A stretch of DNA of 64,000 bases from Flammeovirgaceae bacterium. GTDB lineage: Bacteria; Bacteroidota; Bacteroidia; Cytophagales; Cyclobacteriaceae. The notes below the pieces were generated by a model that was not told the origin of the DNA, did not search any database, and saw only the letters and a list, made by a program, of their open reading frames with translations. This document shows positions 18,694-26,353 of the stretch, in pieces. The stretch is from NCBI GenBank assembly GCA_027487845.1, contig JAIYCV010000023.1, forward strand, positions 1-64,000. Reading direction: 5' to 3'. The position numbers were made by a program, and so were the translations under genes. How positions within the stretch are numbered: the stretch's first letter is position 1; each line of letters opens with the position of its first letter.

Positions 18694-19783
18694 AAAAGAT
18701 ATTTTTCTTGTAAAGCCAATAACATAAAAACCATTCGCAAGAAAAAATACAAAGCGAAGTAATAACCAACATCAATTGAGTAGGTACACTCGCAAGCATC
18801 ATCAATCCATTTGTAATGGCACCAACATAGCCATTAAACCAACGGCTTGCAACAATTTCAATGAAGAGATAGATGAAAATAGAATTCATGCCTACAACAG
18901 TAAAAAAGAATAATTTTTGTTTGTGGCCTCTTAGATCGATCCACCAATAACAAATGGCAAGTGCTATTAAACACCAACCTCCTGAAGCAAATGTAAATGA
19001 ACTTGTTGCTATTCGTTTTATAATTGGTGTAATTGTCCAATCCATAAAATAACCTACAGCGAGGCACATAACCCCTGCAACTAGTAATGCATTTATTTTA
19101 TGTGCGTTGTCCTTAGTGTTTAACAAAAGTTTACCTGCTAAAGCACCCCAAATAGTATGAGCCGCTGTGGGTAGGCAATTAATTGCTACCCAGCCACCAT
19201 CGTTAACTTTGTTCATTAATAGCAGGTCGATATAATTACCTACGTTATGTTGATCTACAAATGGTTGGTTAAATCCAGGTAGGTTAGTATAACGATAGAT
19301 AAATTCGGTAAATAAAAGTAACCCTATGCTAATGCCAATTTGCGTTGTGGTCGAAAACCTAAAGATCAAAAAAGCTAATAGTGTAGTAAAAGAGAGTTGC
19401 GTAAGCACATCCCAGAGTTCAAATGACAGGCCTTTTGGCCTAACAGCGTAATCCAACACTCCCCAGAAAAATAAAAGCCCACAGCGCTTGAATATTTTTA
19501 TAAATTGTTTATTCCATGTAATTCCTGCTTCGGTTTGTTTGTGGAGTGATAGAGCCATCGCGGTGCCGGCCATAAACATAAAACCCGGTTGAATAAGATC
19601 CCAAAAACGAAGGCCGTTCCAAGGGTGATGAAAAAATTGGATGAATAAACCTTCAGTAAAAGTGCCTTGGCTTGCTTCAAAAAGGTGTTCAAATAGACTT
19701 GTGCTTTCAAGCACCAGTAAAACCATTATTAATCCCCTAAGGAAATCGAGCGAAAGTAGTCTATCGGGTGGCGTTCTATCCAT
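18683..19783 (-). CDS. HGSNAT-like (DUF5009/DUF1624) membrane protein A
   Basis: A 366-residue polytopic protein with about ten membrane segments. The N-terminal RLLSLDFLRGLIMVLLVLE matches the S-D-hydrophobic-RG start of heparan-alpha-glucosaminide N-acetyltransferase-like proteins, followed by FWDLIQPGFMFMAGTAMALS. In this family a loop histidine carries acetyl across the membrane; the bacterial substrate is unknown. It is divergent from the thioredoxin gene (53 bp) and paralogous to the protein at 20205-21299. Confidence 0.8.
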   Translation of the reverse strand: MDRTPPDRLLSLDFLRGLIMVLLVLESTSLFEHLFEASQGTFTEGLFIQFFHHPWNGLRFWDLIQPGFMFMAGTAMALSLHKQTEAGITWNKQFIKIFKRCGLLFFWGVLDYAVRPKGLSFELWDVLTQLSFTTLLAFLIFRFSTTTQIGISIGLLLFTEFIYRYTNLPGFNQPFVDQHNVGNYIDLLLMNKVNDGGWVAINCLPTAAHTIWGALAGKLLLNTKDNAHKINALLVAGVMCLAVGYFMDWTITPIIKRIATSSFTFASGGWCLIALAICYWWIDLRGHKQKLFFFTVVGMNSIFIYLFIEIVASRWFNGYVGAITNGLMMLASVPTQLMLVITSLCIFSCEWFLCYWLYKKNIFFKL

Positions 19784-19836
19784 GGTTAAAAGTGATAAAG
19801 AACGTATAAAGAACTATTTTAAATAGTAGATTTGTT

Positions 19837-20157
19837 GTGGAGTTAAATAGTAATTATGCCAAGTCTTCCTTTTCTGATTTAATACAAAGCGAAACTCCTA
19901 CCCTTATTGATTTTTCGGCTGAATGTTGCGGCCCCTGTAAAATGATGGCTCCAATATTGGCTGACCTAAAAGCTAAAATGGGTGATACAGCAAGGATCAT
20001 AAAAATTGATATTGATAAAAACCCACAACTTGCTACGTCATACCAAGTACAAAGTGTACCCACCCTTATTCTGTTTAAGGGAAGTAGTTTAATGTGGCGT
20101 CAATCGAGAGTTATCACTGCCGCGCAAATAAAAAAAGCAATAGATCAGTTCGTTTAA
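19837..20157 (+). CDS. Thioredoxin-fold protein with CCGPC active site
   Basis: A 106-residue, full-length thioredoxin. The redox pair is C31-G-P-C34, but the nearly invariant preceding Trp is replaced by Cys30 (ECCGPC). The cis-Pro segment VPTLILFKG and the FSAE strand are normal. The start is GTG at 19837; no in-frame ATG lies before the core, and this start gives the usual thioredoxin length. The next gene begins 47 bases downstream. Likely a cytosolic disulfide reductase or specialised redox partner. Confidence 0.85.
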   Translation: MELNSNYAKSSFSDLIQSETPTLIDFSAECCGPCKMMAPILADLKAKMGDTARIIKIDIDKNPQLATSYQVQSVPTLILFKGSSLMWRQSRVITAAQIKKAIDQFV

Positions 20158-20204
20158 AGCCAACCAAAAATGGTAATTTAAAAAAGGCTTTGTACCTTTC
20201 TTGC

Positions 20205-21299
20205 ATGCAACAAGAACGCTACCTATCCTTAGATGTGCTGCGCGGTATTACCGTAACACTCATGATAATTGTTAACACACCAGGCAATGGCAATACCACT
20301 TTCGCTCCATTGCTCCATGCAGATTGGCATGGCTTTACGCCAACCGATTGGGTGTTCCCCACTTTTATGTTTGTAGTAGGCAACGCTATTAGTTTTACCC
20401 TTGGTAAATACGAAGCCATGGGTAATGCGGATGTATTTAAGAAAATAGTTAAGCGCACATTCATTATTTTTATGCTTGGGTATTTAATGTATTGGTTTCC
20501 ATTTGTAGCTCAAAATGAAGCCGGAGATTACATCTTATCACCTATTGGCAATACCCGTATTTTAGGTGTTTTACAGCGCATTGCCCTTGGCTATTGCTTT
20601 GCTTCATTAATTGTTCATTTCTGGAGAGACCGAGGAGCAATTTATTTTAGCGTACTAGCATTACTCGGTTATTGGGCTGGTATGTACTTGTTTGGCGATT
20701 ATACCTTAACAGGAAACGCGGCACTGCAATTCGATAAATTTTTGTTGGGCGATGCTCATTTGTACCATGGCGAAGGGATAGCGTTCGACCCAGAAGGCGT
20801 TTTAAGTACACTTCCTTCTATTGTAAATGTATTAGCGGGCTACCTGACCGGAAGGTTTATTCAACAAAGGGGAAATAACTATGAAGCAATCGCAAAAATG
20901 ATGATGGTAGGAGCTGTTTTGTTATTCATCGCGCTAAGCTGGAACATGGTTTTCCCAATCAACAAAAAACTTTGGACAAGTTCTTTCGTGCTTTATACTG
21001 TGGGGCTTGACTTGCTAGTATTGTCTATCCTTGTTTACATCATTGACATTGTTAAAATTAGAAGTTGGACTTACTTCTTCGAGGTATTTGGTAAGAATAC
21101 GTTGTTTATCTATTTGGTATCCGAAGTGGGCGTGATACTACTATACTTTTTTGATTGTTATGGTTGGATATTTGACCATGTGTTTTATCCCTTGGCGGGT
21201 GGTTACATGGGGTCGCTACTCTTTGCCGTTAGCTGGATGCTTATCTGTTGGCTAGTAGGCTACGTTCTCGATAAGAAGAAAATCTATATTAAAGTTTGA
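20205..21299 (+). CDS. HGSNAT-like (DUF5009/DUF1624) membrane protein B
   Basis: A 364-residue polytopic membrane protein starting MQQERYLSLDVLRGITVTLM, the family signature, followed by HADWHGFTPTDWVFPTFMF with the His/Asp loop typical of HGSNAT-like acyltransferases. Upstream in-frame codons as far as 20094 overlap the thioredoxin gene and lack homology, so the ATG at 20205 is preferred. Its stop overlaps the next gene's ATG (TGATG). The substrate is unknown; peptidoglycan or glycan acetylation is a guess. Confidence 0.82.
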   Translation: MQQERYLSLDVLRGITVTLMIIVNTPGNGNTTFAPLLHADWHGFTPTDWVFPTFMFVVGNAISFTLGKYEAMGNADVFKKIVKRTFIIFMLGYLMYWFPFVAQNEAGDYILSPIGNTRILGVLQRIALGYCFASLIVHFWRDRGAIYFSVLALLGYWAGMYLFGDYTLTGNAALQFDKFLLGDAHLYHGEGIAFDPEGVLSTLPSIVNVLAGYLTGRFIQQRGNNYEAIAKMMMVGAVLLFIALSWNMVFPINKKLWTSSFVLYTVGLDLLVLSILVYIIDIVKIRSWTYFFEVFGKNTLFIYLVSEVGVILLYFFDCYGWIFDHVFYPLAGGYMGSLLFAVSWMLICWLVGYVLDKKKIYIKV

Positions 21300-21775
21300 T
21301 GAAACGAGATTTTAATTGGGTTATCGACTTTCTCTCCTCGTATTTATCACAACTCAAAAATGAGTATTGGTTTATTGGAAGCAGCAGTTTGTCGCTTCAA
21401 GGAATAGCTGTAGACTTTGCGGATGTTGATTTGCTTACAAGCAGAGAAGACGCAATAGGACTAATGGAACAATTGAAAGGATATAGGGTTTCCTACACAC
21501 CGCCTAACGATAACCGTAAGTATCGATCTAACTTTGCCCGGTTTTTAATTGCTGGTTATGCAGTTGAGGTAATGGGCGATTTGGAGATTAACTATAATGG
21601 CGATTGGGTTCATGTGATGGATACAATTACAAAAACAGAACGAATCACCATAAACCATCACGTGCTGCCTGTTCCATCTCTGCAAGATCAACTAACTATT
21701 TATAAGCTTTTAGATAGAGAGAAAGACATTCATAAGATACAGGGTATATTGGATAAGATGGGAGTGAATGCTTAG
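21299..21775 (+). CDS. Small nucleotidyltransferase-like protein
   Basis: A 158-residue protein resembling minimal nucleotidyltransferases: GSSSLSLQG (about 27-35) and ADVDLLTS supply the G-S and D-x-D elements. Only one acidic pair is obvious, so activity is uncertain. The ATG at 21299 overlaps the preceding stop by one base, indicating translational coupling with the membrane protein. No HEPN partner is adjacent, so a toxin-antitoxin role is not supported. Confidence 0.6.
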   Translation: MKRDFNWVIDFLSSYLSQLKNEYWFIGSSSLSLQGIAVDFADVDLLTSREDAIGLMEQLKGYRVSYTPPNDNRKYRSNFARFLIAGYAVEVMGDLEINYNGDWVHVMDTITKTERITINHHVLPVPSLQDQLTIYKLLDREKDIHKIQGILDKMGVNA

Positions 21776-22097
21776 CTCCTTTCAAAAAATAAGCTACAAA
21801 GACGAACTGAAAATAGAGTAAGAGCCGATCTGTTGCGCTTACCGCTAGCCCATCAGTTGTGATACTTTTTCGTTTAAAGGCCTAAATAGTTATTTAAATT
21901 CGTGCATTCGTGGCAGGTAGGTCATAGTATGTGTTTTTTATACAATTAACACGAATGCACGAATAGAAATAATTGTTGAAGTGCCTCTTTAGGTGAGAAA
22001 AAAGTAGTGTAGGTTATTCGGTTTTTTTGTTTAGCCATTGCCGAAGTTTGCATTCTTAAAATATTCTTTTGTTATTTGCTTAACAAAATATAAGCAA
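21776..22097. other. Intergenic region with dispersed-type inverted repeat
   Basis: 322 bp without a gene, before the first padR. The main feature is the 15-bp inverted repeat described at 21898-21964. The stretch just before the padR ATG is AT-rich (taacaaaatataag), like the one before the second padR. Confidence 0.45.
21898..21964. repeat. 15-bp perfect inverted repeat
   Basis: attcgtgcattcgtg at 21898-21912 and its exact complement cacgaatgcacgaat at 21950-21964, with a 37-base spacer. It lies after the nucleotidyltransferase-like gene and may act as a terminator or be a dispersed repeat. Confidence 0.7.
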
Positions 22098-22424
22098 ATG
22101 GGGAAAGAATATTTAGGCGAATTCGAAGAACTGATCCTTACACTAGTGGCAGTGTTGCAAGAAGATGCCTATGGTGCCGCCATTGCCGAAGAGTTAGAAA
22201 CGCGCGTAAAGCGCGATGCCAACCTTAGCGCCATTCACGTAACATTGTATCGATTAGAAGATAAAGGGTATGTCAAATCCTCTTTTGGAGGATCTACAAA
22301 TGAAAGGGGAGGGAGGCGGAAAAGAGTTTATACCGTAACAAGTGCCGGTATGGCAATGCTTAAGTCAATGAAAGAATCGCGCTTAGAGCTTTGGAAATTG
22401 GTGCCTCAGTTGAAGATAATATAG
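22098..22424 (+). CDS. PadR-family transcriptional regulator 1
   Basis: A 108-residue winged-helix PadR protein (LGEFEELILTLVAVL..., HVTLYRLEDKGYVKS wing, GGRRKRVYTVTSAG). The start at 22098 is chosen because the second padR copy begins at the equivalent MxKEYLGEFEE; an upstream TTG is unlikely. One base separates its stop from the first permease gene, so the pair forms an operon. PadR proteins of this short type usually repress their neighbouring transporter and themselves. Confidence 0.92.
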   Translation: MGKEYLGEFEELILTLVAVLQEDAYGAAIAEELETRVKRDANLSAIHVTLYRLEDKGYVKSSFGGSTNERGGRRKRVYTVTSAGMAMLKSMKESRLELWKLVPQLKII

Positions 22425-22425
22425 A

Positions 22426-25083
22426 ATGAAGGCCACACAATCTTGTTGGCAGATTAGATGCCTCCGTTTGTTTTGCCCCCCGCACCTGCTCGAAGAAATT
22501 GAAGGCGACTTGCTGCAAAAGTTTGAGCGCGATCTTAACCCGCGAGACCGCTATGAGCGGTCTGACGGGTATTGGCGAAGAAGGGCAAAGCGAAGATTGT
22601 TATGGAATGTAATTCGTTTCTTCAGGCCAGGGATAGTTCTCAGAAATAAATTCGCAATCAACCAAAATCAACTTGCTATGTTCAAAAACTATTTTGTCAC
22701 CAGTCTGCGCCATATCCGCAAAAGTAAAGTGAATTTTATCTTTAAGTTGGGCGGGCTGTCATTGGCCATTTTCAGTTTTTTGGCCATCGCCATCTATGTG
22801 GCGTTTCAATTCTCGTTCGACACCTTTCATGATGACTATCAAAACATATATCGTGTAATCTCGCAACGTAAGGAAAATGGGGTGATAGAAAAATATGCCA
22901 TTACCCCGCTTCCACTTGGCCCTGTTCTGCAGCAGCACATTCCAGAGGTAACTTCAATGACTCGCATCCGGTATGCCAACTCAACCTATCTTCGGCTGGA
23001 TAAAGAACTATTTGATTGTGAGGGTCTTTTGGAGGCAGACAGTTCGCTGTTTAATGTATTGAAATTCCGGTTTATCAAAGGAGACCGAACGGCTCTGCAA
23101 AACCCCAATAGCATTGTGCTTACATGTACCATGGCTAATAGGCTCTTTGGTACCACCGATGTTTTGCAACGCACATTGAATATTAATAATAATCCGAATC
23201 TGTATCAGGTCACAGCCGTAATTGAAGATACTGAGCCCAACTCGCAAGTGTTTCTCAAGGCGATCATACCCATCCACGACCAGACTGAATTATCGTCAAT
23301 CAGTATAGCGGACCCGGTAACATTTGTCGATCAAGCAGCAACTCTCTTTGTCCGGCTTTCAAAGCCCATCACGCCAAGCTTCATGAAAAAAGTAGAGGCC
23401 GCGTTAAATCCTTATATTAAAAAATATGATCGCATAGAACATGGATTTGAGGTTTCGTTTCAACCAATAGCGGATGTGTATCTCGGACCGGATTACAGGA
23501 ACAACTATTTCAGAAAGGGCAGCCCGATTTATGTTTATACCTTCTCCGTGTTGGGAATTTTGTTGCTGGTGGTAGCGGGTATCAACTATGTAAATCTTTC
23601 CATTGCCGATTTCGGCAGTCGTTCTCGAGAAACCGGTGTGCGCAAGGTGCTGGGTGCTCGCAATCATCAATTGGTAGCACAAGTAACCATTGAAGCCTTG
23701 TTGTTTAGCATGATGTCCCTAGCTTTGGGAATAGGTCTGCTCTACTTGATGTTTCCCAAAATATCCGAATCACTCGACACTGATTTACGTTTTAGTATGC
23801 TTATGCAACCTAACGTCTTATTAATCGCATTTACGGGACTGATTGGTTTACTCTTCTTCTCCGCCTATTTCCCCGCACGCCAGTTCGCGAGTACAGGAGT
23901 ACTTCAAAACCTAAAATCAAAATCGGGTGGATACAACTCAACACTAAGCCAACTTCTTCTCTTCACACAATTCACTATTTCAGCAGTATGCATTTGCTGC
24001 ACGTTTATGGTTAGTCGGCAAATTTATTTTATTCACAACAAAGAACTAGGATTCGACCGAAAGAACCTGCTTGTGCTCTCCCTGCCTTGGGAGTTTACCG
24101 TAAAGAACATGCAAACCTTTAAACAAGAACTCAAACAAGTTTCAGGTGTAACACATGTGTCGAACAGTTCCTTCCGGATTGGTTCAGGCTACTGGAAAGA
24201 CTGGTATTTTGTAGAACAAGATGGCAATCAGGAGATGAAACAGGTGGAGTTGTTTGAAGTATTCTCGGATGACGAATTGTTCTCAACATTAGGAATAAAG
24301 CTTTTGGAAGGCAGAACCTTCAATGCTAATATTCCTTCGGATAGCGGAGCTGCTTTTATTGTGAATGAATCTGCTGTTCGTGAGTTAGGATGGAAAGAAC
24401 CCATTGGAAAAAGGATCTACACCCACCCTGAAGACAAAGGTAAATGGGACGGAACGATTGTAGGTGTTGTTCAAGACGTTAACATCAGTCCGCTGTATGA
24501 CAAAGTCAAGCCACTTGTTATGCGATTGCCCTGGACGAATGAATACCCAGATGGATTTATTTATGTGCGCTATCAGGGCGATGAGAAATCAGTAGTCAAA
24601 TCAATCGAAGAAAAATATAAAGCTGTTATGCCAGGCTATCCGTTGGCATACAGATTTGTTGATGAATTGTATAACAGTAGGCATGAGAAAGAGAGCAAGG
24701 CTTTCGCTTCACTTCAATTCGGCACGTTGGTGATAATACTGGTCTTTATGTTAGGGATTTTCTCAATGGCAGCTTACATGTCTGTTAAACGGATGAAGGA
24801 ATTTGGCATTCGAAAAGTGTTGGGTGCGTCAGTAACTCAAATCTTCAACTTACACCTCGGCTACTTTGTGAGACTGATGCTTATCTCAAATCTCTTTGCC
24901 TTACCTCTTGCCTACTGGCTAATTAAAAATTGGCTGAGTACGTTCGCTTATCGCACAGAACTTACTTATTTTCCCTTTGCGTTAGTAGGATCAATTTCTT
25001 TCTTTTTAGTGATTATCTCAGGAAGTTTTTCGGCTTGGAAGGCCAGTCGCACAAACCCCGTAGAGGTTATAAAAATGGAGTGA
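22426..25083 (+). CDS. FtsX/MacB-like permease 1 with prefix domain and palindrome insertion
   Basis: An 885-residue duplicated permease. Residues about 14-75 form the cytoplasmic prefix (CPPHLLEEIEGDLLQKF..., RLLWNVIRFFRPGIVLRNKF). Then come MacB-type periplasmic core 1 (about 105-340), FtsX segment 1 (about 375-500), core 2 (about 540-730) and FtsX segment 2 (about 765-885, MKEFGIRKVLGAS). Residues 38-49 (NPRDRYERSDGY) are encoded by a 33-bp palindromic repeat and interrupt the prefix relative to the two sister permeases. No ATPase gene is nearby. Such proteins are thought to export peptides or lipids, or to transmit mechanical force, with an ATPase encoded elsewhere. Confidence 0.88.
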   Translation: MKATQSCWQIRCLRLFCPPHLLEEIEGDLLQKFERDLNPRDRYERSDGYWRRRAKRRLLWNVIRFFRPGIVLRNKFAINQNQLAMFKNYFVTSLRHIRKSKVNFIFKLGGLSLAIFSFLAIAIYVAFQFSFDTFHDDYQNIYRVISQRKENGVIEKYAITPLPLGPVLQQHIPEVTSMTRIRYANSTYLRLDKELFDCEGLLEADSSLFNVLKFRFIKGDRTALQNPNSIVLTCTMANRLFGTTDVLQRTLNINNNPNLYQVTAVIEDTEPNSQVFLKAIIPIHDQTELSSISIADPVTFVDQAATLFVRLSKPITPSFMKKVEAALNPYIKKYDRIEHGFEVSFQPIADVYLGPDYRNNYFRKGSPIYVYTFSVLGILLLVVAGINYVNLSIADFGSRSRETGVRKVLGARNHQLVAQVTIEALLFSMMSLALGIGLLYLMFPKISESLDTDLRFSMLMQPNVLLIAFTGLIGLLFFSAYFPARQFASTGVLQNLKSKSGGYNSTLSQLLLFTQFTISAVCICCTFMVSRQIYFIHNKELGFDRKNLLVLSLPWEFTVKNMQTFKQELKQVSGVTHVSNSSFRIGSGYWKDWYFVEQDGNQEMKQVELFEVFSDDELFSTLGIKLLEGRTFNANIPSDSGAAFIVNESAVRELGWKEPIGKRIYTHPEDKGKWDGTIVGVVQDVNISPLYDKVKPLVMRLPWTNEYPDGFIYVRYQGDEKSVVKSIEEKYKAVMPGYPLAYRFVDELYNSRHEKESKAFASLQFGTLVIILVFMLGIFSMAAYMSVKRMKEFGIRKVLGASVTQIFNLHLGYFVRLMLISNLFALPLAYWLIKNWLSTFAYRTELTYFPFALVGSISFFLVIISGSFSAWKASRTNPVEVIKME
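22538..22570. repeat. Palindromic repeat, copy 1 (inside coding sequence)
   Basis: Arms acccgcgagaccgct / agcggtctgacgggt pair at 13 of 15 positions around a 3-base loop. The element lies in frame in the prefix domain of permease 1. It matches copies at 25182 and 31592. Confidence 0.85.
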
Positions 25084-25098
25084 GATAAAAAGTATTTT

Positions 25099-25220
25099 TC
25101 GTTTGCTCCAAGTTTTCTGCCCACCGCACTTGCTCGAAGAAATTGAAAGCGACTTGCTGCCGAAGTTTGAGCACGACCTTAACCCGTCAGACCGCTACGA
25201 GCGGTCTGACGGGTATTGCC
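25099..25220 (+). pseudogene. Remnant of a permease prefix domain
   Basis: About 120 bp closely match the 5' coding part of permease 1 and read in frame as LLQVFCPPHLLEEIESDLLP, then KFEHDLNPSDRYERSDGY. There is no start codon in place and the similarity stops right after the palindromic repeat, so this is a fragment and not a gene. It lies 15 bases after permease 1 and upstream of padR 2. Confidence 0.8.
25182..25214. repeat. Palindromic repeat, copy 2
   Basis: Perfect 15-bp arms (acccgtcagaccgct / agcggtctgacgggt) around acg. It forms the right boundary of the permease remnant. Confidence 0.9.
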
Positions 25221-25305
25221 CTTCCAAAATAATTCAGCCCATTGCATTCATTTTAGATTTGTAAGAATATTTTTTTATTTCTTTAACAAAATATATACTA
25301 ATGCG

Positions 25306-25313
25306 TATATTTG
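25306..25313 (+). promoter_or_regulatory. Candidate -7 element for padR 2
   Basis: TATATTTG matches TAnnTTTG, 20 bases before the ATG at 25333. The neighbouring AT-rich stretch (atatatacta) may hold the PadR operator. Confidence 0.5.
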
Positions 25314-25332
25314 TATGACAAAGTATATAGAT

Positions 25333-25665
25333 ATGAACAAAGAATACCTAGGTGAGTTTGAAGAATTAGTGCTTACAATGGTGGGAATACTTCAGGAAGA
25401 GGCATATGGAAATGCCATTGTGAACGAAATAAGACAGCGTGTGGGCCGCGAGTCTAACTTAAGCGCGGTGCACGTCACGCTGTATCGGTTGGAAGATAAG
25501 GGGTACGTAAAGTCGAGTATGGGCGGTGCAACCAATGCAAGAGGAGGCAGAAGAAAAAGAATTTTTACCATCACCAACGCAGGGCTCGCAATGCTGCGTT
25601 CCATTAAGGATCAGCAAATGCAATTGTGGAAATTAATACCGCAGTTGAAAATAGTGGGTAGTTAA
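25333..25665 (+). CDS. PadR-family transcriptional regulator 2
   Basis: A 110-residue PadR protein, roughly two-thirds identical by eye to PadR 1, with the same winged-helix core (HVTLYRLEDKGYVKSSMGG, RGGRRKRIFTITNAG). The ATG at 25333 matches the start of PadR 1; more distal in-frame codons read through promoter sequence. The permease that it should precede starts about 690 bases later because an inverted toxin-antitoxin pair lies between them. It probably arose by duplication of the padR 1-permease unit. Confidence 0.92.
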   Translation: MNKEYLGEFEELVLTMVGILQEEAYGNAIVNEIRQRVGRESNLSAVHVTLYRLEDKGYVKSSMGGATNARGGRRKRIFTITNAGLAMLRSIKDQQMQLWKLIPQLKIVGS

Positions 25666-25693
25666 CAATGAGTTTCCTATAGGGGTAAAAAAG

Positions 25694-26098
25694 TTAGAAT
25701 TGATCTAGAAAATCTTTCGGTGAAATGATTGGAATAGTTTCAAATGGATTCAGTTCCCATAAGTCGGGGTCACCCGTAATAATGCAATTGGCTTTGCCAG
25801 AAAGGGCGAGTTCGAGGTACATATCATCTTTAGGATCGCGGCAAGCCTTAATACTATGGAAAGGCGTAATCAATTCACACCTATTGAAATACCTGGATAT
25901 GATTGCAAAGCGAACATCTATGGGGCGAAAGTACTTGTCAAATTTAGTTTTAAGAAGCGTATCAGAAAATTCTCGAAGAGTCTTTGCCGATAAAATCATC
26001 TGGTGGAAATCTTCTGCTACTTTAATTGCTTTTGCAGAAGTACCATTTTTTGAGAGTGCTGCACTGATGAGAACGTTGCAATCAACCACCACTCTCAT
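25694..26098 (-). CDS. PIN-domain toxin (VapC-like)
   Basis: A 134-residue PIN-domain nuclease of the 'putative toxin component' group. The acidic site is complete: D6 (VVVDCNVLIS), a Glu in LREFSDTLL, Asp residues in CRDPKDDMYLELAL and D in ITGDPDLWEL. PIN toxins cleave RNA, commonly tRNA or rRNA. Its ATG directly follows the TAG of the antitoxin gene, a classic toxin-antitoxin arrangement. The pair is inverted relative to the padR/permease genes around it. Confidence 0.9.
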   Translation of the reverse strand: MRVVVDCNVLISAALSKNGTSAKAIKVAEDFHQMILSAKTLREFSDTLLKTKFDKYFRPIDVRFAIISRYFNRCELITPFHSIKACRDPKDDMYLELALSGKANCIITGDPDLWELNPFETIPIISPKDFLDQF

Positions 26099-26308
26099 CT
26101 ATTCATCTTTCAAAAGTTTTTTGAGCAGTTCATCGTTCATGCCTTGTTGTTCGGCCTGCGTAGAAGAGAATGCAAGCAACTCGCTAAGAGACGAAGAATC
26201 AGTCATACGATCTACAAGCAGGCGCAGCATCATTTCTTGTTTTTTCTTCTCAATAGTGTTGAACCTATCTGCCAATTCATCGCTGACTTCTAAAGTAATT
26301 GTTTTCAT
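26099..26308 (-). CDS. Antitoxin partner of the PIN toxin
   Basis: A 69-residue protein with an N-terminal strand (KTITLEVSDELADRFNTI) like ribbon-helix-helix or Phd-type antitoxins and an acidic, helical C-terminus that would cover the toxin. No exact family is recognised. It is immediately upstream of the toxin with no gap, so the two are co-expressed. Confidence 0.8.
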   Translation of the reverse strand: MKTITLEVSDELADRFNTIEKKKQEMMLRLLVDRMTDSSSLSELLAFSSTQAEQQGMNDELLKKLLKDE

Positions 26309-26326
26309 AGCGCATTATCAAGTTAA

Positions 26327-26334
26327 CAAATATA
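26327..26334 (-). promoter_or_regulatory. Candidate -7 element for the toxin-antitoxin operon
   Basis: On the minus strand TATATTTG, about 18 bases upstream of the antitoxin ATG. It lies in the 45-bp gap shared with the start of permease 2, so antitoxin-mediated autoregulation could also affect that side. Confidence 0.45.
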
Positions 26335-26353
26335 ACAAAATCTCTTGCACCTG

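Noticed and set aside
21299-21775. MNT/HEPN toxin-antitoxin assignment for the nucleotidyltransferase-like protein
   Set aside because: No HEPN partner is adjacent, and the gene is coupled to a membrane acyltransferase-like gene instead.
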